DNA of 9,107 nt from an uncultured bacterium (lineage in GTDB: Bacteria; Bacillota; Clostridia; Lachnospirales; Lachnospiraceae), in NCBI GenBank assembly GCA_947088515.1, contig CAMUHA010000141.1:1-9107 (forward strand), given 5' to 3'. A program made the translations under genes and the position numbers. A model generated the notes under the pieces. It saw nothing but the letters and a program-made list of their open reading frames with translations, was not told the origin of the DNA and made no database searches. Shown piece by piece: positions 1 to 6,788 of the stretch; position 1 is the stretch's first letter; each line of letters begins with the position of its first letter.

Positions 1-222
1 AGTTGTGTCTTTTCTGGTGCTGTCCACATAAAATGCAATCTGGCCGCTGCCAACCGATTCCAGCTCTGAATTTACCTGCCCACGCACGCCGTTACCAATG
101 GAAATGACCATTATAACAGAGGAAATTCCAATAATAATTCCCAACATGGTGAGAACGGAACGCCCTTTATTGCTTCTGATATTCATCAGGGCAATTTTTA
201 TGTATTCCCAAATTTGTGCCAT
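1..222 (-). CDS. MacB/FtsX-type ABC transporter permease, N-terminal fragment (cut by window edge)
   Basis: Only the first 74 residues are visible; the reading frame stays open to the left edge. The protein begins MAQIWEYIKIALMNI, followed by RSNKGRSVLTMLGIIIGIS and a hydrophobic segment (about residues 22-42), then GNGVRGQVNSELESVGSGQI. This is the typical opening of a MacB-type permease: a short amphipathic N-terminus, the first membrane helix, then the start of the large extracytoplasmic MacB_PCD domain. I chose the ATG at 222 because the GGGGG ribosome binding site (about 230-234) then has 7-nt spacing; an in-frame ATG at 228 would leave only 1 nt. It is the third gene of the exporter operon after the ATPase and adaptor, and would form the membrane channel of that exporter. 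The rest of the gene, including the last three membrane helices, lies outside the window. Confidence 0.88.
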   Translation of the reverse strand, partial: MAQIWEYIKIALMNIRSNKGRSVLTMLGIIIGISSVIMVISIGNGVRGQVNSELESVGSGQIAFYVDSTRKDTT

Positions 223-240
223 TTTCATACCCCCTGCCTG

Positions 241-258
241 TCACGGTCCTGCCCGTGA
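241..258 (-). other. Small hairpin between adaptor and permease genes
   Basis: TCACGG and CCGTGA form a perfect 6-bp stem with a 6-nt loop in the 70-nt gap between the adaptor stop codon and the permease ribosome binding site. No U-tract follows, so it is not an intrinsic terminator. It could tune mRNA stability or the ratio of permease to adaptor; that role is inference. Confidence 0.35.
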
Positions 259-292
259 AACTGCTGCTTTTAGTAAAAATCCGGAAGTCTGC

Positions 293-1801
293 TTACTGCA
301 GCATTTCCATAACTGTCATGCCTTCTACAAGGGATGCAGTCACATCTACAACCACGTGCTCCCCTTCCAGGAGCCCTTCTGTAACCTGAACCATGGTATC
401 GGAAGAAATTCCTGTCACAACAGGTTTTTTGACCAGTATACCAGATTCAGCTACATAAACAAATTCCCCATCCATATCTACATTGACTGCCGTTACCGGA
501 ACCAACACTGCATTTTTCTCCTGTGCTGTGCTGATAACTACCTTCGCCTCTACACCAAGAATCACATCACTGTCAGGATTAATTATTTTAATTTCTGTCC
601 CCACTACTGCCGCGCCGCTGTTATTTTTTTCTGCCATCTTATTGATTTTGGAAACCTCACCCTGATATTCTTTGCTGCCAATGGTCACTACCGCCTTCTG
701 TCCCATGGCTATCTTATCCAAGTCATATTTAGTTACAGTGATTCTCACCACAACATCCTGTGTGCTTTCCAATTTAAGAAGCTGGGAGCCTGCAGCCATG
801 CTTCCTCCTTCCACAGCGCTTATTTCCGTAACAACGCCATCAAACTCTGCAATGACACCGCCTGCCGCTGCATCCAAATCTTCTATGGAGTTGGCCGCTT
901 CAATTTCCTTTGTCTGGTTTTGGGCTTCCAGCTCCTGTCTTGCACCGGAGGTCATTTTGCCTGCCTCTGCAGAACTTTTCTGGGATTTCATTTCAGAACG
1001 GTATTCTTTCAATTCTGAAAGTATCTTATTTTGGGCATCCAGTTCATCCTGCCATCCCCTGATTTCTTTGTTATTCTGCTGTTCGTAGCTGTTAAGCTGC
1101 ACCTGTTTTTGCAAACCCATATATTCCTCTGAATCCGGCTGGTCCTGCCAGTCAAGCAGAGATATCTGAAGAAGGGCGCCTTCATAGGCCAAGTCATTTT
1201 TCTTCTTTTCAATTTTGTTTTCCAAATCGGTAATACAGTTTTCTGTAAACGTTATCTGCTGTTCCAGAACTTCTATATTAACATTTGCCTCATTAATGTC
1301 CCCTAATTTTTCATTATTGCTCTGAATGGAATTCCGGTAACTTCCTTCCGCTGACTTCGCCTTAAGTTCTGCAAGTTCTTTTTCCTTTGCAATCTCGCCC
1401 GCATCATAAGCAATCAGCATATCACCTGCCTTCACTGCATCTCCTGCCTCCACAGACACTTTGTCAATCTTTACACTGACATCTGAAAAATAGCTTTTGG
1501 TCTTTTCGGTGGTTACAGTGCCGCTGGTGTTGATGGTCTGTTCAATTTCCCCGGTAACAGCTGATGTAGTTGCCACATATGCCTGGGGACCTTCCTCACT
1601 CAGCATATTCTTTCCTACAAAAGCCGCCACAATAAGCAAAACGACAACAACCGTGATAATCCGTCTGCGCTTTTTCTTTGCCGCTCTGTCAAGAGGTTTC
1701 TTTTCTTTTTTCGGCTTCTTTTCTTTTCCTTTCTTCTCCTTTTCCATTAGTGTGATTTCCATGTTTTCTGTTTTTCCTTCGTCCGTTTTCTTATCAGACA
1801 T
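293..1801 (-). CDS. Membrane-fusion/periplasmic adaptor protein of a MacAB-like (YknX-type) exporter, HlyD family
   Basis: This 502-residue protein links the ABC exporter core to the outside of the cell membrane. It has a very Lys-rich cytosolic tail (residues 20-47, KEKK/KKPKKEKK/KKKRRR), one membrane helix (48-63, IITVVVVLLIVAAFVG), and the first half of a barrel-sandwich (lipoyl-like) domain (about 103-135, with VSVEAGDAVKAGDML). A long Glu/Lys/Gln-rich coiled-coil hairpin follows (about 136-305), then the second barrel-sandwich half (about 313-345, GVVTEISAVEGGSMAAGSQL), a beta-barrel (350-430) and a membrane-proximal domain (430-500). This is the MacA/YknX order. The ATG at 1801 has a GGAGGG site with 7-nt spacing. 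The gene lies 87 nt after the ATPase and 70 nt before the permease, so the three form one exporter operon. The substrate is not visible; relatives export antimicrobial peptides, toxins or macrolides. Confidence 0.92.
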   Translation of the reverse strand: MSDKKTDEGKTENMEITLMEKEKKGKEKKPKKEKKPLDRAAKKKRRRIITVVVVLLIVAAFVGKNMLSEEGPQAYVATTSAVTGEIEQTINTSGTVTTEKTKSYFSDVSVKIDKVSVEAGDAVKAGDMLIAYDAGEIAKEKELAELKAKSAEGSYRNSIQSNNEKLGDINEANVNIEVLEQQITFTENCITDLENKIEKKKNDLAYEGALLQISLLDWQDQPDSEEYMGLQKQVQLNSYEQQNNKEIRGWQDELDAQNKILSELKEYRSEMKSQKSSAEAGKMTSGARQELEAQNQTKEIEAANSIEDLDAAAGGVIAEFDGVVTEISAVEGGSMAAGSQLLKLESTQDVVVRITVTKYDLDKIAMGQKAVVTIGSKEYQGEVSKINKMAEKNNSGAAVVGTEIKIINPDSDVILGVEAKVVISTAQEKNAVLVPVTAVNVDMDGEFVYVAESGILVKKPVVTGISSDTMVQVTEGLLEGEHVVVDVTASLVEGMTVMEMLQ

Positions 1802-1888
1802 TGCTTATCCCTCCAACTTATTATAAATTATTGTAATTGCAAAAGCCAAAAGTCTGCAAGAAGCCACCTGGCCCATTGCTTGTGGGAA

Positions 1889-2599
1889 TCAACTGGTTTT
1901 GCATTTTATTTCCTGCCGGTTTATGATATCATCCACAATTTTGCCATCCCTGATACGTATAATGCGCCTGGCTCTGTCAGCTATATCATTATCGTGGGTA
2001 ATCAGTATAACTGTCCTGCCTTCTGCATGCAGCCCCTTTAAGATTTCCATAATCTCCTGTGTGGAGCCTGAATCAAGATTTCCTGTAGGCTCATCTGCTA
2101 AAATCACAGGCGGCGCCTGCGCAATTGCTCTGGCAATGGCAACTCTTTGCTGCTGCCCTCCGCTCATCTCTGACGGCTTATGGTCTATCCTTGCCTTTAA
2201 TCCCACCTTTTCAAGCGCAATCTGTGCAAGACGCAGCCGCTCCTTCCGGGCAACTCCCCGGTATATCAGTGGCAATTCCACATTTTCAAGCGCAGTCAGA
2301 CCAGCTATCAGATTAAATCCCTGAAATATAAAACCAATTTCCCGGTTTCGGATATCTGACAGGTCGTCATCTGTCAGGTTGGATACATCCTGACCATTTA
2401 ATATGTATATACCGCTGGTAGGCACATCCAGACACCCCAGCATATTCATAAGCGTAGATTTACCGGAACCAGACTGGCCGATGATGGCCACAAACTCATT
2501 TTTATCAATTTTTAAATCCACATGGTCCAGCGCCCGGACTTCATTTTCACCGGGATTATAAATCTTACACATGTCCCGGATTTCAATTAATTCATTCAT
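1889..2599 (-). CDS. ABC transporter ATP-binding protein, MacB/LolD (FtsE-like) family
   Basis: This is the ATPase that powers the MacB-type exporter: 236 residues, the usual size for a stand-alone LolD/YknY-type subunit. Motifs in order are Walker A GQSGSGKST (41-49), Q-loop FQGFN (Q93), signature SGGQQQR (146-152), Walker B VILADEPTGNLD (165-176) including the D-loop, and the switch His in ITHD (H202). The FQGFNL...TALENVELPL stretch is characteristic of the MacB/LolD/FtsE branch. All catalytic residues are present. The ATG at 2599 is preceded by AAGGAG about 11 nt upstream, slightly long but with no better alternative. It is first in the operon, directly behind a near-consensus promoter overlapped by an inverted repeat, so expression is probably controlled at initiation. 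Confidence 0.95.
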   Translation of the reverse strand: MNELIEIRDMCKIYNPGENEVRALDHVDLKIDKNEFVAIIGQSGSGKSTLMNMLGCLDVPTSGIYILNGQDVSNLTDDDLSDIRNREIGFIFQGFNLIAGLTALENVELPLIYRGVARKERLRLAQIALEKVGLKARIDHKPSEMSGGQQQRVAIARAIAQAPPVILADEPTGNLDSGSTQEIMEILKGLHAEGRTVILITHDNDIADRARRIIRIRDGKIVDDIINRQEIKCKTS

Positions 2600-2632
2600 T
2601 TGTGAAAACGCTCCTTGTTTTTCTTGTACTAT

Positions 2633-2652
2633 TGTATTATATAACTAATACA
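2633..2652. promoter_or_regulatory. Inverted-repeat operator candidate over the -10 box
   Basis: TGTATTA and TAATACA form a perfect 7-bp inverted repeat separated by 6 bp. The repeat covers the -10 box and part of the spacer of the exporter promoter. A dimeric repressor bound here would block RNA polymerase. GntR/YtrA-, PadR- and MarR-type repressors often control drug exporters in Firmicutes with sites of this size, but no such regulator gene is in the window, so the binding protein is unknown. Confidence 0.55.
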
Positions 2653-2663
2653 GATTTTGTCAA
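2636..2663 (-). promoter_or_regulatory. Near-consensus sigma-A promoter of the MacB-type exporter operon
   Basis: On the minus strand the -35 box TTGACA (2658-2663) and -10 box TATAAT (2636-2641) are both perfect, separated by 16 nt. Transcription would start near 2629, about 30 nt before the ATPase start codon. Such a strong promoter usually needs a repressor to be kept off; see the overlapping inverted repeat. Confidence 0.8.
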
Positions 2664-2943
2664 TACCTATTTTGGAAATGTCATAAAATATATGGGGTTG
2701 TCTCCTACATAATTATAACGAATGATACACGGTAAAAATTACAAGATTCTCTAAAAATTTCTTAAGATTCTCTAAAAATAACTGTTCAAACTGCTTATCT
2801 TTGCAATCTTACAATTTCTTTTTTTACCTGCCTATTGTAAATCTGACTGTTCACAGCGTCAAATAATACCGGGAATCTCTTCAGAAAAAATCTGGCTCTG
2901 TCTAGTGTTTTTTCAGCAGGCATCAAAATTCATATTTAAAGGC
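2664..2943. other. Intergenic region between the two exporter operons
   Basis: I see no convincing gene here on either strand. The stretch holds the 21-bp-period direct repeats (2722-2779), a minus-strand TATAAT (2712-2717), and an inverted repeat TTACAAT/ATTGTAA (2809-2815 and 2834-2840, 18-nt loop) with no U-tract on either side. The remainder is AT-rich with no recognised element. Confidence 0.5.
2743..2779. repeat. 16-bp exact tandem direct repeat with 21-bp period (LytTR-site geometry)
   Basis: AAGATTCTCTAAAAAT occurs at 2743-2758 and again, without mismatch, at 2764-2779, separated by 5 nt, so the start-to-start distance is 21 bp (two helical turns). A weaker third copy appears at 2722-2739 (ATGATACAC, two extra bases, then TAAAAAT), also 21 bp away. 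Paired direct repeats on one helix face are the usual target layout of LytTR regulators such as AgrA and ComE. A minus-strand TATAAT at 2712-2717 lies downstream of the repeats and has no good -35 box, as in activator-dependent promoters. A LytTR protein is encoded at 5708-6493. OmpR-type regulators also bind direct repeats, so the binder is inferred. Confidence 0.5.
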
Positions 2944-2976
2944 AAAAAAAGCCGGAAACCTTTTTAGATTTCCAGC
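2944..2976 (-). terminator. Intrinsic terminator of the LytTR/ABC-2 operon
   Basis: On the minus strand GCTGGAAA (2976-2969) pairs with TTTCCGGC (2958-2951) in an 8-bp stem containing one G-U pair. The loop is 10 nt, and seven T residues (2950-2944) follow at once. It lies about 80 nt after the stop codon of the last permease gene and closes the operon before the next one begins. Confidence 0.85.
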
Positions 2977-3055
2977 CTGTAGTTCTTCTGCTATACTGTT
3001 CTGTCTTTTGTTTTTCACTTTGTCATGAGGCAGCCCGGCATATTGCCCTGTATGT

Positions 3056-3844
3056 TTATGAACTCGCACTGCTGTAATTTCTCACCGCCTTTTTCCAAAG
3101 CATTCTTGCAAGCGCAAAAAACAGCACAGGGGACAGCGCCGCCCAAAGGAACATGACAGGAGATAATTCTCCCATAAGGAACAATCCCGGAAAATTCGTA
3201 ATGACAAACACTGGAAGAATAAAGGTTCCTATCCGCTGCATCCACTTTCCGTATATCATCTGCGGCATATTGTTAAAGTCCCACGTGGCCGCCGTAATAT
3301 CTGCCAGTCCACCTGTAGAGACAATCCAAAAGCTAAGCAGATTGGGAATCAGAAACAGACTGTAGGTCAGCAGATTAGAGCATAGCAGCAAAAAAAGAAA
3401 TCCGGCCACTCTTCCTGCACTTACTAAAAGTCCGGCCCGGCTCCAGCCTGTGGCAATTAAAATACTGCCTGCCACAGCATTTGGCAGAAACATGGGAAAA
3501 CTCCACTGCCGCAATGTTACCAGAAACTGCAAGGAAACGGGCTTTACCAGATACATATCTAATTCCCCTTCCCGCACCATTGCGCTTAGATTTGTAAAGT
3601 TGAGATAATAAAGCATATAAAATCCCGTCATCAGCACATAAATCCCAATAAACAGCATGATGTGGTCCGGTGTGAGAACTCCAATGTTAATTCCAATACG
3701 GTATACCACCGCCACATACAAAAGCTTCACCAACATCCATCCCATTTCCACCACCACACCTGCCAAAAAATTAATGCGGTATTCCAGCTGAGACATCAGG
3801 GAAAATTTCATAAATACACCTACAAGACGCAAATACTTTTTCAT
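3056..3844 (-). CDS. ABC-2 type transporter permease (PF06182/DUF990-like), second of pair
   Basis: This 262-residue membrane protein has about six hydrophobic segments: roughly 24-48, 60-81, 118-133, 143-170, 205-224 and 228-247. It carries the short motif REGELDMYLVKPVS (91-104) after the second helix, which is typical of PF06182 permeases and closely matches the corresponding motif in the upstream permease. It would form a heterodimeric membrane channel with that partner, driven by the ATPase at 4684-5670. I chose ATG at 3844 because the AGAGG site then has 7-nt spacing; a GTG one codon earlier (3847) would be only 4 nt away. It is the last gene before the terminator, 42 nt after its partner. 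The substrate cannot be read from the sequence. Confidence 0.87.
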   Translation of the reverse strand: MKKYLRLVGVFMKFSLMSQLEYRINFLAGVVVEMGWMLVKLLYVAVVYRIGINIGVLTPDHIMLFIGIYVLMTGFYMLYYLNFTNLSAMVREGELDMYLVKPVSLQFLVTLRQWSFPMFLPNAVAGSILIATGWSRAGLLVSAGRVAGFLFLLLCSNLLTYSLFLIPNLLSFWIVSTGGLADITAATWDFNNMPQMIYGKWMQRIGTFILPVFVITNFPGLFLMGELSPVMFLWAALSPVLFFALARMLWKKAVRNYSSASS

Positions 3845-3886
3845 CACTTATCCTCTATTTTTAGTTCTTCTAATCTTTGCTGATTT

Positions 3887-4687
3887 TCAGCCGCCCACTG
3901 CTGCAAAATGTTTCAGCCCCTTTTTCCATAATAATTCACATAGCAGACCAAAACATATAATCCAAAATATCTGGCATAAAAACCCTGTTCCTGTCATTGC
4001 AAGGTCGTATCTGCCGTTTATAATATTAACCGGAAACTGTGTAGTATAGCCAAAGGGCAGAATCCTTGTGATTATGACTGCCTTTTTCCCAAAAATATCT
4101 AAGGGAAAAATACCACCGCTTATTACCACCAGCACAATACTGACTGTTCCGAAAAACTGATTCACATCGGTAAGAAAAAAACTTAAAAGCGCTAAAGAAT
4201 AAAACATGAAAAAGTTCAGCGCAAGGGCAAGCACAAGGCTTGCAATAAACAAAAGTATACGGGTTCCTGAAAGTGTCAGTCCAAAAAAGAACACAGAAAA
4301 CCCAATCAGAAACACAGATACCACCATAAGTAACAAAAGCTGGGGAATCTTTTCTCCCAAAAAAGACCAGAACTGATAACCGCCATAGTGCACTGGACGC
4401 ACCAGATATTTATTCAGCCCACCCTTTTTGATGTCATCATTAACCTGCCATTCAAAACCGGTATTTACCAACTGGGAAACCAGTGTGGCTAACAGTGTAT
4501 ACACCATAATCTGGCTGTATGTGTATCCGGTGGCCGATGCGGCATCCGTGTGTCCGTACATATAGCTCCACATAAACGTTTGTATGATAATAGGAAAAAC
4601 GCCGCTTAGCATGGTCAGCAGAAAATTGACTCTGTATTCCAGCGACTTTTCAATTCCCATCTGGAAGACGCAGCGGTAAGGATTCAT
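3887..4687 (-). CDS. ABC-2 type transporter permease (PF06182/DUF990-like), first of pair
   Basis: This 266-residue protein has about six membrane segments: roughly 20-42, 60-76, 115-137, 143-171, 181-198 and 233-253. It carries the motif KKGGLNKYLVRPVHYGG (88-104), the counterpart of the GELDMYLVKPV motif in the next gene, so the two permeases are diverged paralogues likely to work as a heterodimer. The start codon overlaps the ATPase stop codon (ATGA, 4 nt), which implies translational coupling. An additional GGAGG site lies 10 nt upstream. Systems of this ATPase-permease-permease layout are annotated as DrrA/NatA-like exporters for drugs, ions or lipids; which applies here is unknown. Confidence 0.88.
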   Translation of the reverse strand: MNPYRCVFQMGIEKSLEYRVNFLLTMLSGVFPIIIQTFMWSYMYGHTDAASATGYTYSQIMVYTLLATLVSQLVNTGFEWQVNDDIKKGGLNKYLVRPVHYGGYQFWSFLGEKIPQLLLLMVVSVFLIGFSVFFFGLTLSGTRILLFIASLVLALALNFFMFYSLALLSFFLTDVNQFFGTVSIVLVVISGGIFPLDIFGKKAVIITRILPFGYTTQFPVNIINGRYDLAMTGTGFLCQIFWIICFGLLCELLWKKGLKHFAAVGG

Positions 4688-5670
4688 AGCGCCCCATCCT
4701 CCTTCCTGAAAATCAGGGAGATGCTCTCCTCTAACGGCACTTCCGTTACCGTAAAATCTTCTACTGGAAACCCTGATAAAACAGCGGTCATAACCTCTCT
4801 TAAGGTATCCTTTGGCACTTCCAGAACCGCCTCCTTTTCTTTAAGCTCCCTTACCCTGCCAAATGGAGAAATCTGCTCCCCTGACACAATTCCTGAAAAT
4901 TTAAGAGTCAGCACCTTTTTGTCCCCCATCAGATGATTAATTTCAGAAAGCATCCCATCATAAACCACCTGTCCTTTACTGATAATTACCGCCCTCCTGC
5001 AAAGTTCCTCAATATCCCGCATGTAATGGCTGGTCAGAATAATGGTTGTCTTTTCCTGTTCATTATAGTAGCGCAGAAAATCCCGGATTTTCTGCTGTGA
5101 AACAATATCAAGTCCAATGGTGGGCTCATCCAGAAAAAGGATATCCGGCCGGTGAATCAACGCCGCAAGAATTTCCATTTTCATCCGCTCCCCTAAAGAA
5201 AGCCTCCGCACCTGCACGCCCATCAGCTCTTTTACCTCCAAAAGCTCCGCTAACTCTTCCACAGTTCTTATATACTCCTGGTCCTCCACCCCAAAAATAC
5301 ATTTATTCAAATAAAAGCTGTCGCTGGCAGGTAAATCCCACCATAACTGGTTCTTCTGCCCCATAACAATAGAAAACCGCCGCTTAAATTCATTTTTTCG
5401 TTCCCAGGGCACAAATCCATCTACCGACACTTTGCCTGATGTGGGGAACAAAATACCGGAAAGCATTTTCAGCGTGGTGGTCTTTCCCGCTCCATTAGGA
5501 CCCAGCAGACCAATAATTTCTCCTTTTTCTACCGTAAAAGAAATATCTTTTACCGCCTCTTTTATGAGCGTTTCCCTGTGAAAAAGATTGTGCAGGGAGC
5601 CTTTCATCCCTACTGCTTTTTTATAATAACAAAAATCTTTTTTTAAATTCTCAACCTGAATCATTTCCAT
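4684..5670 (-). CDS. ABC transporter ATP-binding protein, DrrA/NatA-like
   Basis: This 328-residue ATPase drives the two ABC-2 permeases that follow. Motifs in order are Walker A GPNGAGKTT (57-65), Q-loop GQKNQLWWDLP (Q105), signature LSLGERMK (157-164), Walker B DILFLDEP (176-183) with D-loop GLD (186-188), and the switch His in TSHYM (H215). The signature reads LSLGE instead of LSGGQ, a variant I associate with ATPases paired with PF06182 permeases, so it need not mean loss of activity. About 100 residues follow the nucleotide-binding core, as in DrrA-type proteins. The frame is open further upstream, to about 5874, but that part overlaps the LytTR gene. The ATG at 5670 has AGGAG with 8-nt spacing and starts the conserved EMIQVENLKKDF segment, so I take it as the start. 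It is 37 nt after the LytTR gene. Confidence 0.93.
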   Translation of the reverse strand: MEMIQVENLKKDFCYYKKAVGMKGSLHNLFHRETLIKEAVKDISFTVEKGEIIGLLGPNGAGKTTTLKMLSGILFPTSGKVSVDGFVPWERKNEFKRRFSIVMGQKNQLWWDLPASDSFYLNKCIFGVEDQEYIRTVEELAELLEVKELMGVQVRRLSLGERMKMEILAALIHRPDILFLDEPTIGLDIVSQQKIRDFLRYYNEQEKTTIILTSHYMRDIEELCRRAVIISKGQVVYDGMLSEINHLMGDKKVLTLKFSGIVSGEQISPFGRVRELKEKEAVLEVPKDTLREVMTAVLSGFPVEDFTVTEVPLEESISLIFRKEDGAL

Positions 5671-5701
5671 AAATGTTGCTCCTATGCTGCAATTTCTCTC
5701 T

Positions 5702-5719
5702 GACTTTTTACAAAAAGTC
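5702..5719 (-). other. Symmetric hairpin spanning the LytTR stop codon
   Basis: GACTTTTT and AAAAAGTC form a perfect 8-bp inverted repeat around a 2-nt centre, directly over the TAA stop codon of the LytTR gene and about 30 nt before the ATPase start. It lacks a following U-tract, so it is not a normal terminator. It could affect mRNA processing or coupling between regulator and transporter; this is inference. Confidence 0.4.
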
Positions 5720-6493
5720 CATGTGACGTATATAGTTTTCAAACTGAAACTTAATCTCCCCATAGCGATGACGGCTAATGTAAAGCTGCGTGCCACAGTC
5801 AAGAACAAGTTTCTCCTTTCCAAGCTTTGCCACATGATAAAGGTTGACAAGAAAGCTTTTGTGGATTCTGGCAAAGCCGGAGGCTTTCAGCCTCTCCTCA
5901 CACCCGGCCAGGGTTTCAGCAATAGTAAAACACTCTCCTTCTTCCCTGCATAATCTGCTTTCTGTTCTTTTTTCCATGTGTACCCGGATTTGGTGACGGT
6001 CACTTTCCAGATACAGAATTTCCTTCAGCCTTACTCTCACCAGTTCATTTTTTCCCTGAAAAGCACACCATTTTGGAAGGAGTGATCCAACTCTTTCTAT
6101 CTTCTGCAGCACAGCCCGCAAGTCCTGTTCCAGTGAAAATTCCCTTACCACATGAAAAAAGGGATAGGGCAAAGCTGCAAAAACTTCTTCTGGCTGACTC
6201 ACCACACAAATAATGGAAAGCGATGGATTTCCTTGCCAAAGCCTTTCTGATGTTGCAAAAGCTTCCCTGATGTCCTTTAGGGCTAGGATTAAAAAAGATA
6301 GATGGCTTGTCCATAATTCTTTTCCCTCCGCCAGGCTCTCCCGCCCATCTATAACCTGCATCAGACAATCTTCTGCTGGCAGCCTTTCGCCATCGCCCCT
6401 GCCTAACAGAACTTCCAGACGGGCTGTTTCAAATGCAGTTTCAATGTCCCGTAAAAGTGCAAAGCTTTCACAATACAGACCGACTACAGACAT
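5708..6493 (-). CDS. LytTR-family transcriptional regulator with a degenerate receiver-like N-terminus
   Basis: This 261-residue protein ends in a clear LytTR DNA-binding domain (about 143-255). Landmarks are VRLKEILYLESDRHQIRVH (154-172), the FTIAETLAGCEERL segment, FARIHKSFLVNLYHV (207-221) and LYISRHRYGEIKFQF. The first 135 residues have the size and hydrophobic pattern of a response-regulator receiver, but the key residues are missing. The acidic pair after strand 1 is Cys-Glu (GLYCES), the strand-3 position expected to be Asp is Ala (FLILALKD, about A71), and the conserved Lys is Arg (FHVVREF). It may therefore act without phosphorylation. I chose ATG at 6493 because AAGGAAG lies 8 nt upstream; a TTG at 6544 lacks this. 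It leads the ABC-2 exporter operon and probably controls it. No histidine kinase is in the window. Confidence 0.87.
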   Translation of the reverse strand: MSVVGLYCESFALLRDIETAFETARLEVLLGRGDGERLPAEDCLMQVIDGRESLAEGKELWTSHLSFLILALKDIREAFATSERLWQGNPSLSIICVVSQPEEVFAALPYPFFHVVREFSLEQDLRAVLQKIERVGSLLPKWCAFQGKNELVRVRLKEILYLESDRHQIRVHMEKRTESRLCREEGECFTIAETLAGCEERLKASGFARIHKSFLVNLYHVAKLGKEKLVLDCGTQLYISRHRYGEIKFQFENYIRHMDFL

Positions 6494-6549
6494 CCTTTTG
6501 TCTTCCTTTCCGGGAACCTGCCAGAACAAGTTACCTGTATCCAAAACCC

Positions 6550-6578
6550 ATCATAGACAAATACCGCATAAAAAACAA
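6550..6578 (-). promoter_or_regulatory. Candidate promoter directly upstream of the LytTR gene
   Basis: On the minus strand TTGTTT (6573-6578) and TATGAT (6550-6555) are separated by 17 nt. The -10 matches 5 of 6 consensus bases, the -35 only 3 of 6. The start point would be near 6543, giving a 50-nt leader. It lies downstream of the leader terminator at 6657-6704 and could transcribe the regulator independently of it. Confidence 0.35.
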
Positions 6579-6656
6579 GGTCCCCTGCACCACTGGCAGA
6601 ATTTCTCTCCCCAACGGTACAGGATAATTACATGTGCGATCTTCGTAGCGCAAAAC

Positions 6657-6704
6657 AAAAAAAGCAGCGTTCCAGTTCTCCCATATAAGGAGGGGAAACG
6701 CCGC
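6657..6704 (-). terminator. Intrinsic terminator in the LytTR leader (attenuator or end of a small RNA)
   Basis: On the minus strand GCGGCGTT (6704-6697) pairs with AACGCTGC (6671-6664): seven Watson-Crick pairs and one G-U. Seven T residues (6663-6657) follow immediately. The 25-nt loop contains a nested 4-bp stem (GGAG 6689-6692 with CTCC 6678-6681 on the plus strand). No protein gene ends here on this strand: the nearest minus-strand gene to the right is at 8534. It would stop transcripts starting near 6787, about 165 nt before the LytTR start codon, so it is either an attenuator of the regulator operon or the end of a roughly 130-nt RNA. Confidence 0.6.
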
Positions 6705-6788
6705 CTGTACGGTGCCATATTTAATTATTTCAACCTGCCAAAGGTCAATACTGATATTAAAGATTTCCACATATTCAGTAACCTCTTG

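Noticed and set aside
98..1018. Long plus-strand open frame opposite the adaptor and permease genes
   Set aside because: It is antisense to two well-supported genes, its translation is low-complexity in Cys/His/Phe with no domain, and it has no start signals.
1802..1888. Possible internal promoter before the adaptor gene (TTGGCT, 18 nt, TATAAT on the minus strand)
   Set aside because: The -10 is good but AT-rich sequence makes this common, and the -35 is poor. The gene is most simply read from the ATPase promoter.
2809..2840. Inverted repeat TTACAAT/ATTGTAA in the intergenic region
   Set aside because: The arms are short and AT-rich with an 18-nt loop, and there is no U-tract or nearby promoter; probably chance.
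5671..5874. N-terminal extension of the DrrA-like ATPase frame
   Set aside because: It overlaps the LytTR coding sequence in another frame, and the ATG at 5670 has a good AGGAG site and begins the conserved domain.
6494..6544. TTG start extending the LytTR protein by 17 residues
   Set aside because: The ATG at 6493 has AAGGAAG at 8-nt spacing; the TTG has no site. A candidate -10 box at 6550-6555 would put transcription start at the TTG itself.
6552..6719. 55-residue minus-strand frame starting MAPYRRR with a Cys-rich tail (CQWC, CFLCGIC)
   Set aside because: No ribosome binding site, and it crosses the terminator. The cysteines are suggestive of a small peptide but most likely chance.
6531..6770. 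79-residue minus-strand frame (GTG start) upstream of the LytTR gene
   Set aside because: It starts at GTG with only a weak AGAGG 11-12 nt upstream, matches nothing I recognise, and runs straight through the strong hairpin-plus-T7 terminator at 6657-6704. It could be a gene remnant, but I cannot support it.
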